In this document: in pieces, positions 44,878 to 54,800 of the stretch
How the letters are laid out: each line of letters opens with the position of its first letter
Numbering within the stretch: the first letter of the stretch is position 1
DNA from: Flammeovirgaceae bacterium
Lineage (GTDB): Bacteria > Bacteroidota > Bacteroidia > Cytophagales > Cyclobacteriaceae
Direction of reading: 5' to 3'
DNA length: 64,000 bases
Assembly (NCBI GenBank): GCA_016712035.1
Contig: JADJRT010000001.1
Coordinates: forward strand, 806,001 to 870,000
Notes under the pieces: model-generated
Database searches by the model: none
What the model was told of the DNA's origin: nothing
Seen by the model: only the letters and a program-made list of their open reading frames with translations
Program-made: the position numbers and the translations under genes

Positions 44878-45726
44878 ATGATTATAGTTGCAGATAGCGG
44901 GGGCTCAAAAATAGACTGGCGATTCTTAAAAAAGGATGGCACCATCGATCAGGCACATAGCCCCGGGTTTAATCCCTACTACCAACCGCTCAATGATTTA
45001 AACGTAATTGTTGACGAGCATTTAGTGCCGCAGGTAAAAGAGCCAGTAGAAAAGATTTTTTACTATGGCACCGGAGTTTCGTCTGAGAAAAATCAATTGA
45101 TTATTCAGGAGGCTTTTGCACGCTACTGGCCAAAAGCTAAGATAGAAATTGGGTGGGATTTACTGGCGGCCGCGCGCGCCTTGTGTGGAAGAGAGCCAGG
45201 TATTGCTTGTATTTTAGGTACGGGTTCAAACTCCTGTTTATATGATGGAGAAAAAATTATTGATAACGTAGCGAACTTAGGTTGGATATTGGCCGATGAA
45301 GGTTCGGGAACCTATATCGGTAAGAAATTTATTTTTGATTACTTCCGCAAAGACATGCCGGAGACCCTGGCGAAACAATTTCAGGCGCGCTTCCCCTGGA
45401 GCCGGGAGGAAGTTCTTGAAAAAGTGTATCAGGGAGAAAAACCAGGAGCCTTTTTAGCAACATTCGCGAAGTTTATTTTTCAACACCTGAAAGAGCCGTA
45501 CTGTTATAAATTAGTCTACGATTGTTTTGCTGATTTTTATCAGAACAATGTGATGAAGTACGAGAATTATAAAAATGTTAAAGTTCATTTTACAGGCTCC
45601 ATTGCTTTTTACTTTAGCGATGTGCTACGCCAGGTAGCCAACGATAAAGGAATAACTGTAAAGAATATTCTGGAGGGCCCCATTGCCGGACTTACCTTGT
45701 ATCATCAAAAAGACTTAACTAATTGA
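44878..45726 (+). CDS. BadF/BadG-type ATPase, N-acetylglucosamine kinase-like
   Basis: 282-residue sugar kinase/ATPase of the actin-HSP70-like superfamily. The phosphate-1 loop is VADSGGSKIDWRF at the N terminus, the phosphate-2 region ILGTGSNSCLYDG near residue 115 and ADEGSGTYIGKK near 138. Length and motifs fit the N-acetylglucosamine kinase branch used in peptidoglycan recycling; substrate inferred. It is 51 bp after the b5-like gene. Confidence 0.82.
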   Translation: MIIVADSGGSKIDWRFLKKDGTIDQAHSPGFNPYYQPLNDLNVIVDEHLVPQVKEPVEKIFYYGTGVSSEKNQLIIQEAFARYWPKAKIEIGWDLLAAARALCGREPGIACILGTGSNSCLYDGEKIIDNVANLGWILADEGSGTYIGKKFIFDYFRKDMPETLAKQFQARFPWSREEVLEKVYQGEKPGAFLATFAKFIFQHLKEPYCYKLVYDCFADFYQNNVMKYENYKNVKVHFTGSIAFYFSDVLRQVANDKGITVKNILEGPIAGLTLYHQKDLTN

Positions 45727-45781
45727 CAAACGGATAATTAAGTAGTTACGTATTGTCCATTGTCAGTTATGCATTGTCAAT
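45722..45781. repeat. Intergenic inverted repeat of ATTGACAA type
   Basis: ATTGACAA at the left edge is matched by TTGTCAAT at the right edge, with intermediate partial copies (TTGTCCATTGTCA). A related set of elements is found at 50301-50386. It fills the gap between the kinase stop and the next start. Confidence 0.45.
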
Positions 45782-45788
45782 TTTTAGT

Positions 45789-46355
45789 ATGCATCACATA
45801 GAGCCTTTCTCCAACTGGCTTAAGTACTACGATTCATCGTTGGATGAAAACTCACCCTTCTATGAAAAGGAATACAACTACGATCTATATTCCGAAACGA
45901 TTTATGGGTATTACATTGATCCCGCGTGGGACTCCATAGGCTCGGAAACACTTTACTTGAAAACACTTTATGCGGATTATGAGGAAGGGTTTGTGGTCCT
46001 TGAATTTATTGGTGAATGGAATGATACACTTTACAACGACATCATGACACTAAAGCGGGACTTTCTTGAACTTCTGTTGTACAAGGGAATTAATAAATTC
46101 ATTTTGATTGGTGAGAACATCTTTAACTTTCATGGGTCGGATGATTTGTATTATGAAGAATGGTTTGAAGAAGTAGAGGATGGATGGATTGCCGCGGTTT
46201 CCTTTCCAGACTTTATACAAGCAGAATTGAAAAAATATGGAATTGACCAGTACGTGAACATGGGCGGCACCCTTCAGGTAGATAACTGGCGCACGTTGCA
46301 CCCGCTTAAATTTTATGAATTGGTAAAACAGCTTATTCAAAGAAGACTGGATTAA
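45789..46355 (+). CDS. Conserved protein of unknown function
   Basis: 188-residue acidic, aromatic-rich cytosolic protein (many Tyr, Trp, Asp, Glu). No signal peptide or helix was seen. The start was set at MHHIEPFSNWLKYY (45789); a TTG 12 codons earlier lies inside the repeat and was not used. Regions such as LIGENIFNFHGSDDLYYEEW and a YEDG-like strand look conserved, but I do not recognise a family. It may belong with the preceding kinase gene. Confidence 0.6.
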   Translation: MHHIEPFSNWLKYYDSSLDENSPFYEKEYNYDLYSETIYGYYIDPAWDSIGSETLYLKTLYADYEEGFVVLEFIGEWNDTLYNDIMTLKRDFLELLLYKGINKFILIGENIFNFHGSDDLYYEEWFEEVEDGWIAAVSFPDFIQAELKKYGIDQYVNMGGTLQVDNWRTLHPLKFYELVKQLIQRRLD

Positions 46356-46370
46356 CCTTGGCTGTTATGC

Positions 46371-46388
46371 TCCCGATGACTATCGGGA
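46371..46388. repeat. Short palindrome TCCCGAT-ATCGGGA
   Basis: TCCCGAT and ATCGGGA form a 7-bp stem with a 4-base loop between two convergent genes. No T run follows. It could stop transcription of both or be a dispersed short palindrome of the kind common in Bacteroidota. Confidence 0.5.
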
Positions 46389-46406
46389 TTGATCCGCGAT
46401 TTAAAT

Positions 46407-47030
46407 TTAAAAAATGGAAAGTTGAGCATGCCCCACGGGCACATCGGCCGGAACTAAAAACTGACGTTTAGATTTTACCTCTAAACAAAGCACCCGGGTG
46501 CGTTGGAGTTTCCCTTTTTTAAACCAGCGCCCATTCAAATCAAACACACTGCCTTCAGGTAATTCAGATAATAAAGTAGAACGCGCTGTGCGTGGATCCT
46601 TGCTTCGCAGAAGTTTGGTTAAGGCAGAGTCGGAATAGGTAGAAGCTTTTGGGTTGATCATGTGTTGGGAAAGACTGACGAGAATGTCGTTTGGGAAAAT
46701 TTGTTCTGTCAACAGCGGAGCCAACAATTCCTGAAAGGTTCGTTTCCATTCTGTCCCATGCGCCTCAGCCCGAAAGGCATACCTCAAGTGCACGTGGTGA
46801 TGAGCCACTTCATGAATGTAGGTAATCAGAAATTCGAAAGGGTGAAGATCTTTATTAATGGTGATGCGGGGGTGGCGACCATGAATGCAAGTAAAGTCGC
46901 CCGACTTCGATACCCGTTTTTTACTAAGATGGAAATGAAAAGGTTTTTGTTCCCAAAGTTCAATGCAGTAATTCACTGCGGGGGCAGGAATATGTTGTTC
47001 AAGTAAGTTTCTTAAGGTGGTGCTTTTCAA
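46407..47030 (-). CDS. SprT-like zinc metalloprotease-family protein
   Basis: 207-residue SprT-like protein. The zinc motif HEVAHH lies at residues 73-78, and HGTEWKRTF near 90 supplies the third ligand region. In eukaryotes related SPRTN proteins cleave DNA-protein crosslinks, but bacterial roles are poorly known. Single gene with a terminator-like hairpin from the upstream small lipoprotein gene 15 bp away. Confidence 0.82.
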   Translation of the reverse strand: MKSTTLRNLLEQHIPAPAVNYCIELWEQKPFHFHLSKKRVSKSGDFTCIHGRHPRITINKDLHPFEFLITYIHEVAHHHVHLRYAFRAEAHGTEWKRTFQELLAPLLTEQIFPNDILVSLSQHMINPKASTYSDSALTKLLRSKDPRTARSTLLSELPEGSVFDLNGRWFKKGKLQRTRVLCLEVKSKRQFLVPADVPVGHAQLSIF

Positions 47031-47045
47031 AACAGTGCAAAATAA

Positions 47046-47073
47046 AAAAGGCTTTAGAGATCTAAAGCCTTTT
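47046..47073 (-). terminator. Terminator of the small lipoprotein gene
   Basis: AAAAGGCTTTAG and CTAAAGCCTTTT form a 12-bp stem, with a T run on the minus strand after it. A second perfect 18-base palindrome centred on CTTAAG lies at 47078-47095, between this stem and the stop codon. Confidence 0.8.
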
Positions 47074-47094
47074 CACGAACAATCTTAAGATTGT

Positions 47095-47277
47095 TTAGTT
47101 TACAACAGCAGCTGAATCAACTACCGCGTTAGCAGCAGAGTCAACAACTTCAATAGCAGAGTCAATTACAGTTGCTACTGAATCCGCTGTAGCTACAGCT
47201 TCTTCTTTCTTAGCACCGCAAGAAACCATCGCTACCGCAAAGCCAAATACGATAAGAGATGCAATAATGTTTTTCAT
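47095..47277 (-). CDS. Small lipoprotein with repeated VDSA motif
   Basis: 60-residue lipoprotein; the lipobox is MVSC (Cys 20). The mature 40 residues are a short-period repeat of VxDSAxxVVDSAA type, poor in hydrophobic and free of aromatic residues, and probably helical. Small alanine/aspartate lipoproteins of this type are abundant in Bacteroidota with unknown role. It has its own promoter element and terminator. Confidence 0.7.
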   Translation of the reverse strand: MKNIIASLIVFGFAVAMVSCGAKKEEAVATADSVATVIDSAIEVVDSAANAVVDSAAVVN

Positions 47278-47305
47278 AGTTTATTGGTTTTTTTGAATTT
47301 GGGTG

Positions 47306-47313
47306 CAAAGGTA
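47306..47313 (-). promoter_or_regulatory. -7 element of the small lipoprotein gene
   Basis: Minus-strand TACCTTTG is a perfect TAnnTTTG match, giving a leader of about 23 nt to the ATG at 47277. No TTG was found at the -33 distance. Confidence 0.4.
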
Positions 47314-47425
47314 GCAAGATTGGTGACAATAGACCTCACGTGTAAGGAAAAAACCTTATTAATACACTATTTACCGTTAAACGGAATTCATCCTATTGTT
47401 AAATAGGTACAGCAATCGATTGCTG

Positions 47426-48670
47426 TTATTTTTTCCGGAAGAAGAGGCGGATGGGTACGCCTTCAAAGTCAAATTTTTCCCGAAGCCTGTTTTCCAAAAA
47501 CCGTGTATAAGATTCCTGAATGTATTGGGGCAGGTTACAGAAAAATGCAAAGGATGGTGAGCGGGCCTGAATCTGAGTAATATATTTTATTTGTATGTGC
47601 TTACCTTTGGTGGCTGCTGGAGGATAGTGCACAATCTCGGGTAACATGGCATCATTAAGAACCGATGTGGGTATTCGCTTGGTCTTATTCGTATAAACTT
47701 CTACCGCCTTTTCGATTACCTGAAAGATTCGCTGTTTGGCTAACACACTGGTAAAAATCATCGGGATGTAGTCGATAGGGGCCAACTTTTCCTGCATCGC
47801 TTTCTTAAACTTATCAGCGGTATTCGTATCCTTTTCAATTAGGTCCCACTTATTAACCATAATAACAATTCCTTTTGATTGCTTATGGGCTAATACAATA
47901 ATATTTACGTCTTGCGATTCTAAGCCACGTTCGGCATCCACCACCACAATACACACATCGCTTTCTTCTAACGCTCGTAGCGATCGCAATACCGAATAAA
48001 ATTCTATATCCTCCGTTACTTTACTTTTCTTACGAATTCCTGCGGTGTCGATCAGAATAAAATCATTGCCATACATTTTATAACGCGTGTGGATTGCATC
48101 GCGTGTAGTTCCGGCTTCATCGGTTACGATACTCCGCTCTTTGCCCAGTAATGCATTCAGGAATGATGACTTCCCCGCGTTGGGTCTTCCCACGATAGCA
48201 ATTTTTGGAATTCCGGCATCCGGATCTTCCACGCCTTCACCTTCAAAAACTTTAACAAGGTCGTCTAATAACTCTCCGGTGCCCGAGCCATTCTCTGCAG
48301 ACATCGTGTACACATCGCCCATGCCTAATTCATAGAATTCATTTGCTTCGGCTGTTTTGGTTGGGGTGTCGGCTTTGTTCGCGGCAATAAAAACCGGTTT
48401 TTTTGACTTCCGGATTATCTGAGCAAATTCCTTGTCGTAACCGGTAAGTCCGACTTTACAATCCACCATAAAGATTACGGCCGTGCATTCCTCCAACGCC
48501 AGTTCCACTTGCTTGCGAATCTGCGATTCAAACTTATCGTCCGATCCGGTTACATACCCGCCCGTATCGATAACAGTAAAAAACTTCCCAATCCACTCCG
48601 CATAGCCATAGTGCCTGTCGCGGGTTACACCTGGCATATCGTCCATAATAGCTTGCCGTTGTTCCACCAA
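47426..48670 (-). CDS. der: GTPase Der (EngA), first P-loop missing in this sequence
   Basis: Double-GTPase ribosome-assembly factor. Domain 2 is complete (GRPNAGKS, DTAGIRKK, NKWD) and is followed by the KH-like C-terminal domain ending IRLFFRKK. Domain 1 begins only at about TFFNRLVEQRQAI: the usual first 15-18 residues, with the start codon and the GRPNVGKS P-loop, are not found in any frame. A ribosome-binding-like AAGGAG is still visible upstream (near 48716), then the 44-bp tandem repeats begin. As der is essential, an assembly collapse or a local deletion next to the repeat is more likely than true loss. Confidence 0.82.
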   Translation of the reverse strand: MVEQRQAIMDDMPGVTRDRHYGYAEWIGKFFTVIDTGGYVTGSDDKFESQIRKQVELALEECTAVIFMVDCKVGLTGYDKEFAQIIRKSKKPVFIAANKADTPTKTAEANEFYELGMGDVYTMSAENGSGTGELLDDLVKVFEGEGVEDPDAGIPKIAIVGRPNAGKSSFLNALLGKERSIVTDEAGTTRDAIHTRYKMYGNDFILIDTAGIRKKSKVTEDIEFYSVLRSLRALEESDVCIVVVDAERGLESQDVNIIVLAHKQSKGIVIMVNKWDLIEKDTNTADKFKKAMQEKLAPIDYIPMIFTSVLAKQRIFQVIEKAVEVYTNKTKRIPTSVLNDAMLPEIVHYPPAATKGKHIQIKYITQIQARSPSFAFFCNLPQYIQESYTRFLENRLREKFDFEGVPIRLFFRKK

Positions 48671-48758
48671 ACGGTTAAAAAAGGTGTGAGGGATTAACCA
48701 AAATACAAATTTGCTCCTTAAATTTCTTTGTTATTCAGTACCCGGTGTAAAGTGTACT

Positions 48759-49110
48759 GGTAGCAGTTCACGCATGATATGGTAGGAGATGTAGTTTGAC
48801 ATGGTAGCGGTTCACGCATGACATGGTAGGAGATGTAGTTTGACATGGTAGCGGTTCACGCATGACATGGTAGGAGATGTAGTTCTGCATGGTAGCGGTT
48901 CACGCATGACATGGTAGGAGATGTAGTTTGACATGGTAGCGGTTCACGCATGACATGGTAGGAGATGTAGTTCTGCATGGTAGCGGTTCACGCATGACAT
49001 AGTAGGAGATGTAGTTTGACATGGTAGCGGTTCACGCATGACATGGTAGGAGATGTAGTTTGACATGGTAGCGGTTCACGCATGACATGGTACAAGATGT
49101 AGTTTGACAT
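48759..49110. repeat. Eight 44-bp direct tandem repeats between era and der
   Basis: GGTAGC recurs at 48759, 48803, 48847, 48891, 48935, 48979, 49023, 49067 and (partial copy) 49111, exactly 44 bp apart. Each unit holds GGTTCACGCATGACATGG, then TAGGAGATGTAG. Copies 3 and 5 end in TTCTGCAT and the others in TTTGACAT, so pairs of units were probably duplicated. There are no variable spacers, so it is not a CRISPR. 44 is not a multiple of 3 and no long frame crosses it. From 49111 to 49306 nothing else was recognised. Confidence 0.92.
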
Positions 49111-49306
49111 GGTAGCAGGTTGTAATTTGAAACCTGCCAAAATTTGAAAAAACCCCAATCTCAGCAAGATTCTATGTTTTCACAGACCTTAGCCTTCGGG
49201 TGACGAATACTGACGCCACTGTCCTTATTGTCATGTGATGAGGTGCGTAGCTTGTCATTCCCTAACTGGAACGTCATGGGATTAACTTGAGCGAATCCCT
49301 GCTGGG

Positions 49307-50188
49307 TTACCCCAAATACCCAAACTGTTGAAGCTTGAGTTTTTGCTTGCGCCAATTGTCGGCCACTTTCACATGCGTTTCCAAAAACACTTTCTTGCCG
49401 AAGAACGACTCCATACTCTCACGCGCTTCCGTGCCTACTTTCTTTAGGGAACTTCCGCCCTTGCCAATCAGAATTCCTTTTTGCGAATCGCGCTCTACAT
49501 AAATAATAGCTCGAATGCGTATTATATCCTCTTCGTCTTTAAAAGTGTCAATGCCTACTTCCGAGCTATACGGAATCTCCTGACTATAATTCAAAAAGAT
49601 TTTTTCACGAATAATTTCAGCTGCAAAAAATCGCTCGCTACGATCGGTTAAATCATCTTTCGGATAATAGGGCGGATGTTCCGGTAAATGTTTTTTAATC
49701 GTATCCAGCAACCCGTCCACATTAGTTCCCGCCAAAGCGGAGACCGTAATAATTTCTTTGGTGGGGATCAGCTCTTTCCAATAATCAACTTTGTCTTTTA
49801 CCTGCGACCCAATGGCGAGATCAATTTTGTTGATCACCAAAACGATAGGCGTTTGAATATTTTTCAGCAACGCAAAAGAAACCTCATCATATTTTTCGCC
49901 CAACTCTACAATAAGCAGAATAAGATCGGCATCGTCCAACGATACTTTTACAAAGCCCATCATGGCTTCCTGCAGTTCGTACTTGGGTTCTAATATTCCG
50001 GGTGTATCGGAGTATACAATTTGAAAATCATCGCCATTCAAAATACCCATAATGCGGTGGCGGGTAGTTTGCGCTTTGGAGGTAATGATGGAAAGATTTT
50101 CGCCCACCAGTTTATTCATCAGGCTGCTCTTGCCCACATTGGGCCGGCCAACAATACTTACGAAACCTGCTTTATGCGGATTGGACAT
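49307..50188 (-). CDS. era: GTPase Era
   Basis: Ribosome-assembly GTPase that binds 16S rRNA. The GTPase domain has GRPNVGKS near residue 13, DTPG near 58 and NKID near 118, and the C-terminal KH domain has GILIGKGGSSLKKVG. The start was set at MSNPHKAG (50188), because the ATG two codons earlier overlaps the -7 element. der lies downstream, a common pairing in Bacteroidota, but here the two are separated by 600 bp containing the tandem repeat. Confidence 0.94.
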   Translation of the reverse strand: MSNPHKAGFVSIVGRPNVGKSSLMNKLVGENLSIITSKAQTTRHRIMGILNGDDFQIVYSDTPGILEPKYELQEAMMGFVKVSLDDADLILLIVELGEKYDEVSFALLKNIQTPIVLVINKIDLAIGSQVKDKVDYWKELIPTKEIITVSALAGTNVDGLLDTIKKHLPEHPPYYPKDDLTDRSERFFAAEIIREKIFLNYSQEIPYSSEVGIDTFKDEEDIIRIRAIIYVERDSQKGILIGKGGSSLKKVGTEARESMESFFGKKVFLETHVKVADNWRKQKLKLQQFGYLG

Positions 50189-50193
50189 GTGCA

Positions 50194-50201
50194 CAAAGTT
50201 A
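50194..50201 (-). promoter_or_regulatory. -7 element of era
   Basis: Minus-strand TAACTTTG is a perfect TAnnTTTG match only 5 bp before the chosen era ATG, so the message would be nearly leaderless. The element argues against the ATG at 50194 as the start. Confidence 0.35.
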
Positions 50202-50300
50202 CTATTTATGTTTAGAGATGCCTTTGTTTAAATCCTATTATCGAAATGGTATCTTTAATTCTTGTGGTAATTTAAGGCTATTGAGGAAAACTTAGTTAAG

Positions 50301-50386
50301 TTGACAGTTGACAAATAATACAATTGACGATACTTAAATCTGAAAATGGAGATTGTCAGATGTGTAAATTTTTGTCAATTGTAAAT
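50301..50386. repeat. Degenerate TTGACAA/TTGTCAA inverted repeats before 50447
   Basis: TTGACAGTTGACAAAT at the left pairs roughly with ATTTTTGTCAATTG at the right, and an inner ATCTGA...TCAGAT pair is nested between them. The elements resemble the repeat at 45722-45781. The 250 bp between era and the oxidase gene hold nothing else recognised. Confidence 0.4.
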
Positions 50387-50446
50387 TGCCTTTGTGTGAA
50401 AACACCACTTTATAAATTAGAATAACACTACCATAAAAAGCCAACC

Positions 50447-51775
50447 ATGAACAAACGAACTTTCTTAAAGACTTCAGGCGCATTGATGACGGGTGCTGTA
50501 CTGGCAAACCTCGAAGCGTGTGCACCTGAAAAGAGACCGCTGAAAAACTGGGCTGGTAATCTGGAGTATGGCACGGGTAATGTTTTATATCCAAAATCAG
50601 TAGCAGAAGTTCAGGAGATGGTAAAAAATTCTAAGAAGCTACGGGGATTAGGGTCAAGGCACTCATTCAATAAGATTGCCGATAGTACGAGTTGCCAGGT
50701 ATCATCTGAAGGATTGAATCAGATTATTGAGCTAAACAGAACTGCGCGCACAGTTACGGTGGAGGCGGGCATGAAGTATGGCGACCTTTGCACGTATCTC
50801 CACGAAAGTGGATTTGCCTTGCACAACCTCGCATCGTTGCCACATATTTCTATTGCGGGTTCCATCGCTACGGCCACCCATGGTTCGGGTGTTACTAACG
50901 GCAATCTGGCCACGAGTGTAGCGGCTATTGAATTTGTAACCGGTGCGGGTGAGGTAGTTGAACTAACCAAAGACGATGATGCATTTCAAGGTGCTGTTGT
51001 CGGCTTAGGTGCATTGGGCATGGTTACTAAAGTTACGCTCAACTTGCTACCCACTTTTGAGATGCAACAAGTGGTGTATCGAAACTTGGCTATGAGTGAA
51101 CTCGAAAAAAACTTTCTCGCTATCATGTCGGCTGGGTATAGCGTGAGCTTGTTTACGGATTGGAAAAATAAAAATGTGAGTGAAGTGTGGATAAAAGATC
51201 TTGTGAAAGCAGAAGCAAGGCCCAACGATTTTTATGGAGCCAAACTAGCCACACAAAATCTGCACCCAATCGAATCACTCTCGGCTGAAACCTGTACCGA
51301 ACAACTGGGCGTGCCCGGTCCGTGGTATGATCGCATGCCGCATTTTAAAATGGGTTTTAAACCCAGCGCAGGTGCCGAGTTGCAATCCGAATATTTTGTA
51401 CCGCTGGAACATGGGTACGAAGCCATGAAGACGATTGAAGAGCTAAGCGAAAAAATTTCTCCACACCTTTTTATTTCCGAAATCTGCAGTGTAGCAGCCG
51501 ATAATCTTTGGATGAGTCCGTGCTATGGCAAAGCCTGCATTGCCATCCACACCACCTGGAAACAAGAGTGGGATGCGGTGATGGGCTTGCTGCCCTTGTT
51601 CGAAGAAAAATTAGCACCCTTTAACGCGCGGCCCCATTGGGGCAAACTATTTACACTCGCACCCTCCGCGCTGCAAGCGCGCATTGAAAAACTGAATGAC
51701 TTTAAAGAATTGATGCAGCAGTACGACCCGGAAGGAAAATTTCGGAATGAGTTTATTGATAGAAATCTTTTTTGA
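50447..51775 (+). CDS. FAD-linked alditol / D-arabinono-1,4-lactone oxidase-like protein
   Basis: 442-residue VAO-family flavoenzyme that oxidises a sugar alcohol or aldonolactone. An N-terminal export sequence with possible lipobox (LANLEAC, Cys 25) places it in the cell envelope. The FAD-binding segment LRGLGSRHSF at about 65-74 contains the His that carries the flavin covalently in relatives, and AGSIATATHGSG follows near 145. The ALO-type C-terminal domain ends with EGKFRNEFIDRNLF. It is convergent with the big helicase gene, 66 bp apart. Confidence 0.82.
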   Translation: MNKRTFLKTSGALMTGAVLANLEACAPEKRPLKNWAGNLEYGTGNVLYPKSVAEVQEMVKNSKKLRGLGSRHSFNKIADSTSCQVSSEGLNQIIELNRTARTVTVEAGMKYGDLCTYLHESGFALHNLASLPHISIAGSIATATHGSGVTNGNLATSVAAIEFVTGAGEVVELTKDDDAFQGAVVGLGALGMVTKVTLNLLPTFEMQQVVYRNLAMSELEKNFLAIMSAGYSVSLFTDWKNKNVSEVWIKDLVKAEARPNDFYGAKLATQNLHPIESLSAETCTEQLGVPGPWYDRMPHFKMGFKPSAGAELQSEYFVPLEHGYEAMKTIEELSEKISPHLFISEICSVAADNLWMSPCYGKACIAIHTTWKQEWDAVMGLLPLFEEKLAPFNARPHWGKLFTLAPSALQARIEKLNDFKELMQQYDPEGKFRNEFIDRNLF

Positions 51776-51841
51776 TTTGCCAAGGTTTACATTATCCACC
51801 TCTCCACTAAGGCTACTAGCACCTTCCAAAGTTCGTGCGAC

Positions 51842-54800
51842 TTAGTTAGACTTCTTTTCAAGAAATAATTCAGGAAGAATTATTTTGATTTCTTTATCTT
51901 CATCCTCTTTCTTCCAGTAGACAATAAAATTCACTTTTGCTTCTTTCAACTCATATCCCTTTTGTTCCTGATAAGTGATGAATTCACAGAATTTTTTGGA
52001 AAATTTTAATATTAAATTACCTTTTGAGTCCTTGCAACCTCCATCGCTTATTGCCAAAACATCACCACTTAGAATAGATGATATTCTTTGTTGGATGGAC
52101 TCAAAATACCAAAGCTGAACATCTTTATGAGTCAAATGTACTGCCAATTGACTTGGAGGTAAATGCGTTTCTCGGTTTTCAACTCTTTCCAAATTTTCCG
52201 CCACAATATTGTCAAGATAACCCTCGTTCAAATGAATACATAAATTTTGTTTTGCTCGGGTCATAGCAACGTACAACTCTCTCTTTCTTCCATCAGTTGA
52301 AGAGTCAAAATATGCATTCTTTTCAAGCATTAAGAAAACATTGTCAAACTCTTTACCTTTTGCTTTGTGAATTGTGGAGACGAAAATGGTTTCTCCGGTC
52401 TCATTGAAGAAATCTTCAAGTTTGGATTCGCGAATAAATACATCCAAATCAGATTTATATTTCTTCTTTGGGTTGGTTGCTTCAAAATCGTTAATGATGT
52501 TGGTGCAGATTTCCAACTTTGAGCTGTTTTGAAACCAATTTTTCAATTCCCGCTTAGCACTTGCCCATATATCATCACTAATTATAAAAACATCATCTGC
52601 TAAATTCAACTTGCTTAAAAAGAATCTCACTTCTAATAAATTATACAAACTGTAGCCGTCATTGGTTTGAATCAACTTGGCTTGCATACCCTGTTTCAAC
52701 AACAATCCAGTAATTTGTAATGCCTCATCGTTTGTCTTAGTGAGCACACAAGTAGTTCCTGTAAGGCCTGTGTTTGATATATCGTGAACAAGAGGCTTGA
52801 TGAGGTTATTACTTTGGTATCGAATCAGTTTTATTTTTCCATTATCGATTTGTTTTGCGATAATTGGAATGTATTTTAATCGTTGACTTATATTTTCTGC
52901 AAACTGATTTGTGAACTCAACTAGATTGCTCTTGCTCCTGTAATTCTCAACCAACTCATATTTTGCTGCTTTGCTTACTTCAATGAACTGTTCAAGATAT
53001 TTTGAACTAGCTCCCCTGAATTCGTAAATGTTTTGGTCATCATCGCCAACAGCAATCACCCTCATTTCCTCGTTTTGTTCCATCAAAACAGTTATTAAGT
53101 TGAATTCATCTTCATCTATGTCTTGCGCTTCGTCTATCACCAAAACTGTTTTTGTAATTCGACTTGCTTCAACTTCTTTATTTTTGATTTTCTCAATTGT
53201 CTTTTTCAAAATCTGATCCGATTTTTCCAAGCTTCCGACTTTGCCCAGAAGGTCAAAGCAATAAGAATGAAAAGTTTTTATCTCAATGAAATTTGCCGCG
53301 TTACCTATGAGTTTGATAAGTCGCTTCTTGAATTCTGTAGCTGCTGCTCTTGAAAAAGTCACCATAAGCAACTGCTCATGTTTAACGTCTTCCATTAAAA
53401 GTAGAGAAGCGAGCTTGTGAACCAATACCTTGTTTTTCCACTTCCTGGCCCAGCCGCAACAACAATGTGTTTTGTCTCCTTGTCGTTTATTATTTTCAAT
53501 TGTGTTGGTGAAAGATCACCAAACAGTTGTTTGAACTTTGCTGGCGTTAGGTTTCGTTTGATTTCATTCTGTCTGCTTCCTTTAAAATACTTATTCAGGA
53601 AAGAAGTATAATTCAATTGAAAATAGTCCTCTACAAACTGCAAGGCATCTTTGTAGTCATCTATCATCTTTTTGGCATACTCACCAACAATATGAATTTG
53701 CTGGACTTTGTTTTCGTAGAACTGATTCAGCTTTTGATAATCCTCAACTTTGTATTTGATTCTATTATCCGTTTCAAGTTTTTCAATAGTCAAGCTATTA
53801 TACACAACCATAAAACCGCCTTCAATCTTGATTGCATCGATTCTAGCCAAATAAAAAAGCGTATCCTCAATGTCATCCAGCGCAACTTTTCTTCCAAAAC
53901 TTAAAATTGAATTTTCAAAGGCAGCCTTCAATTCGTGAACTGAAAATTCAACAAGAATTTCTTCCTTGTCTTTATCAGATTCTGGTATATTGAGATTGCT
54001 CTTAGTGTAGAGATGTTCAACAATAAACTTTGCTAATTCATGTCGCGTTTCTAATTTTTCTTTCAGTGTTTCTTGCGGATGAAGGCAAAGGATAACCACA
54101 TGATTTTTTGAATGATCATGGTTCTGCCGCTTAATCCAGTTTTTAATCGCCCAAAAGTTGATCAGCGTTTTGAGCTTGTTGGGTGTCACATCGTCACAGC
54201 CATTAACTTCAGCCTCCTCATTTATTTCCTTTAAATGAAAAGTCTTTTCTTGTTCTTCAAAATGTGGTAGAAGGAAGCTTTCAATTTTAGAAAATGAGTT
54301 TACAATGTTGAGTGAACGGTTTTTATTTTCACCTTTCTTAATAAACGCTGTCAAATCCTTGGCGTCAGCCAAAATATTTTCTTCTCTAAGTAGCTTTACA
54401 ATGTTTATGACTTCCGCTTTTACAATACCTAAATGGTCGCTGATATAATCAATCCGTGATTCCGCTTCTTCATCTTTGTCTTGCTTTCTGCTCTTGCTAG
54501 AAAAAAGTTTCTTGATGATCCGTATTCCTTTCTCTTTTTGCTTCTCTTCAAATTTTTCCGAAAGATTTATTCTGTCTATAGCTTCTTGTGCGGTTTGGCT
54601 AGAATGCTGTTTGCAAAAATCCTGGGCATGTTTTGCCCACGTTTCAAATAGCCAGCATCTTCCAGCGCTGCAATGGCAGTTGTTACTCTGGTTTCAATCT
54701 CAACTACATTATCGTCCCACCCTGCTTTTCGAGCAATCTCTAAAGCTGAATTTGAAACTTTTGACCGAAATTTTGTAATGTCTTTTATCGCTTTCCAAAC

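Noticed and set aside
48759..49110. Possible CRISPR array
   Set aside because: The 44-bp units abut each other directly with no unique spacers, and no cas genes are in the window.
49161..49355. Minus-strand ORF of 64 codons between the tandem repeat and era
   Set aside because: It overlaps the 3' end of era in another frame, has no family similarity or ribosome-binding site and is biased in composition like a shadow frame.
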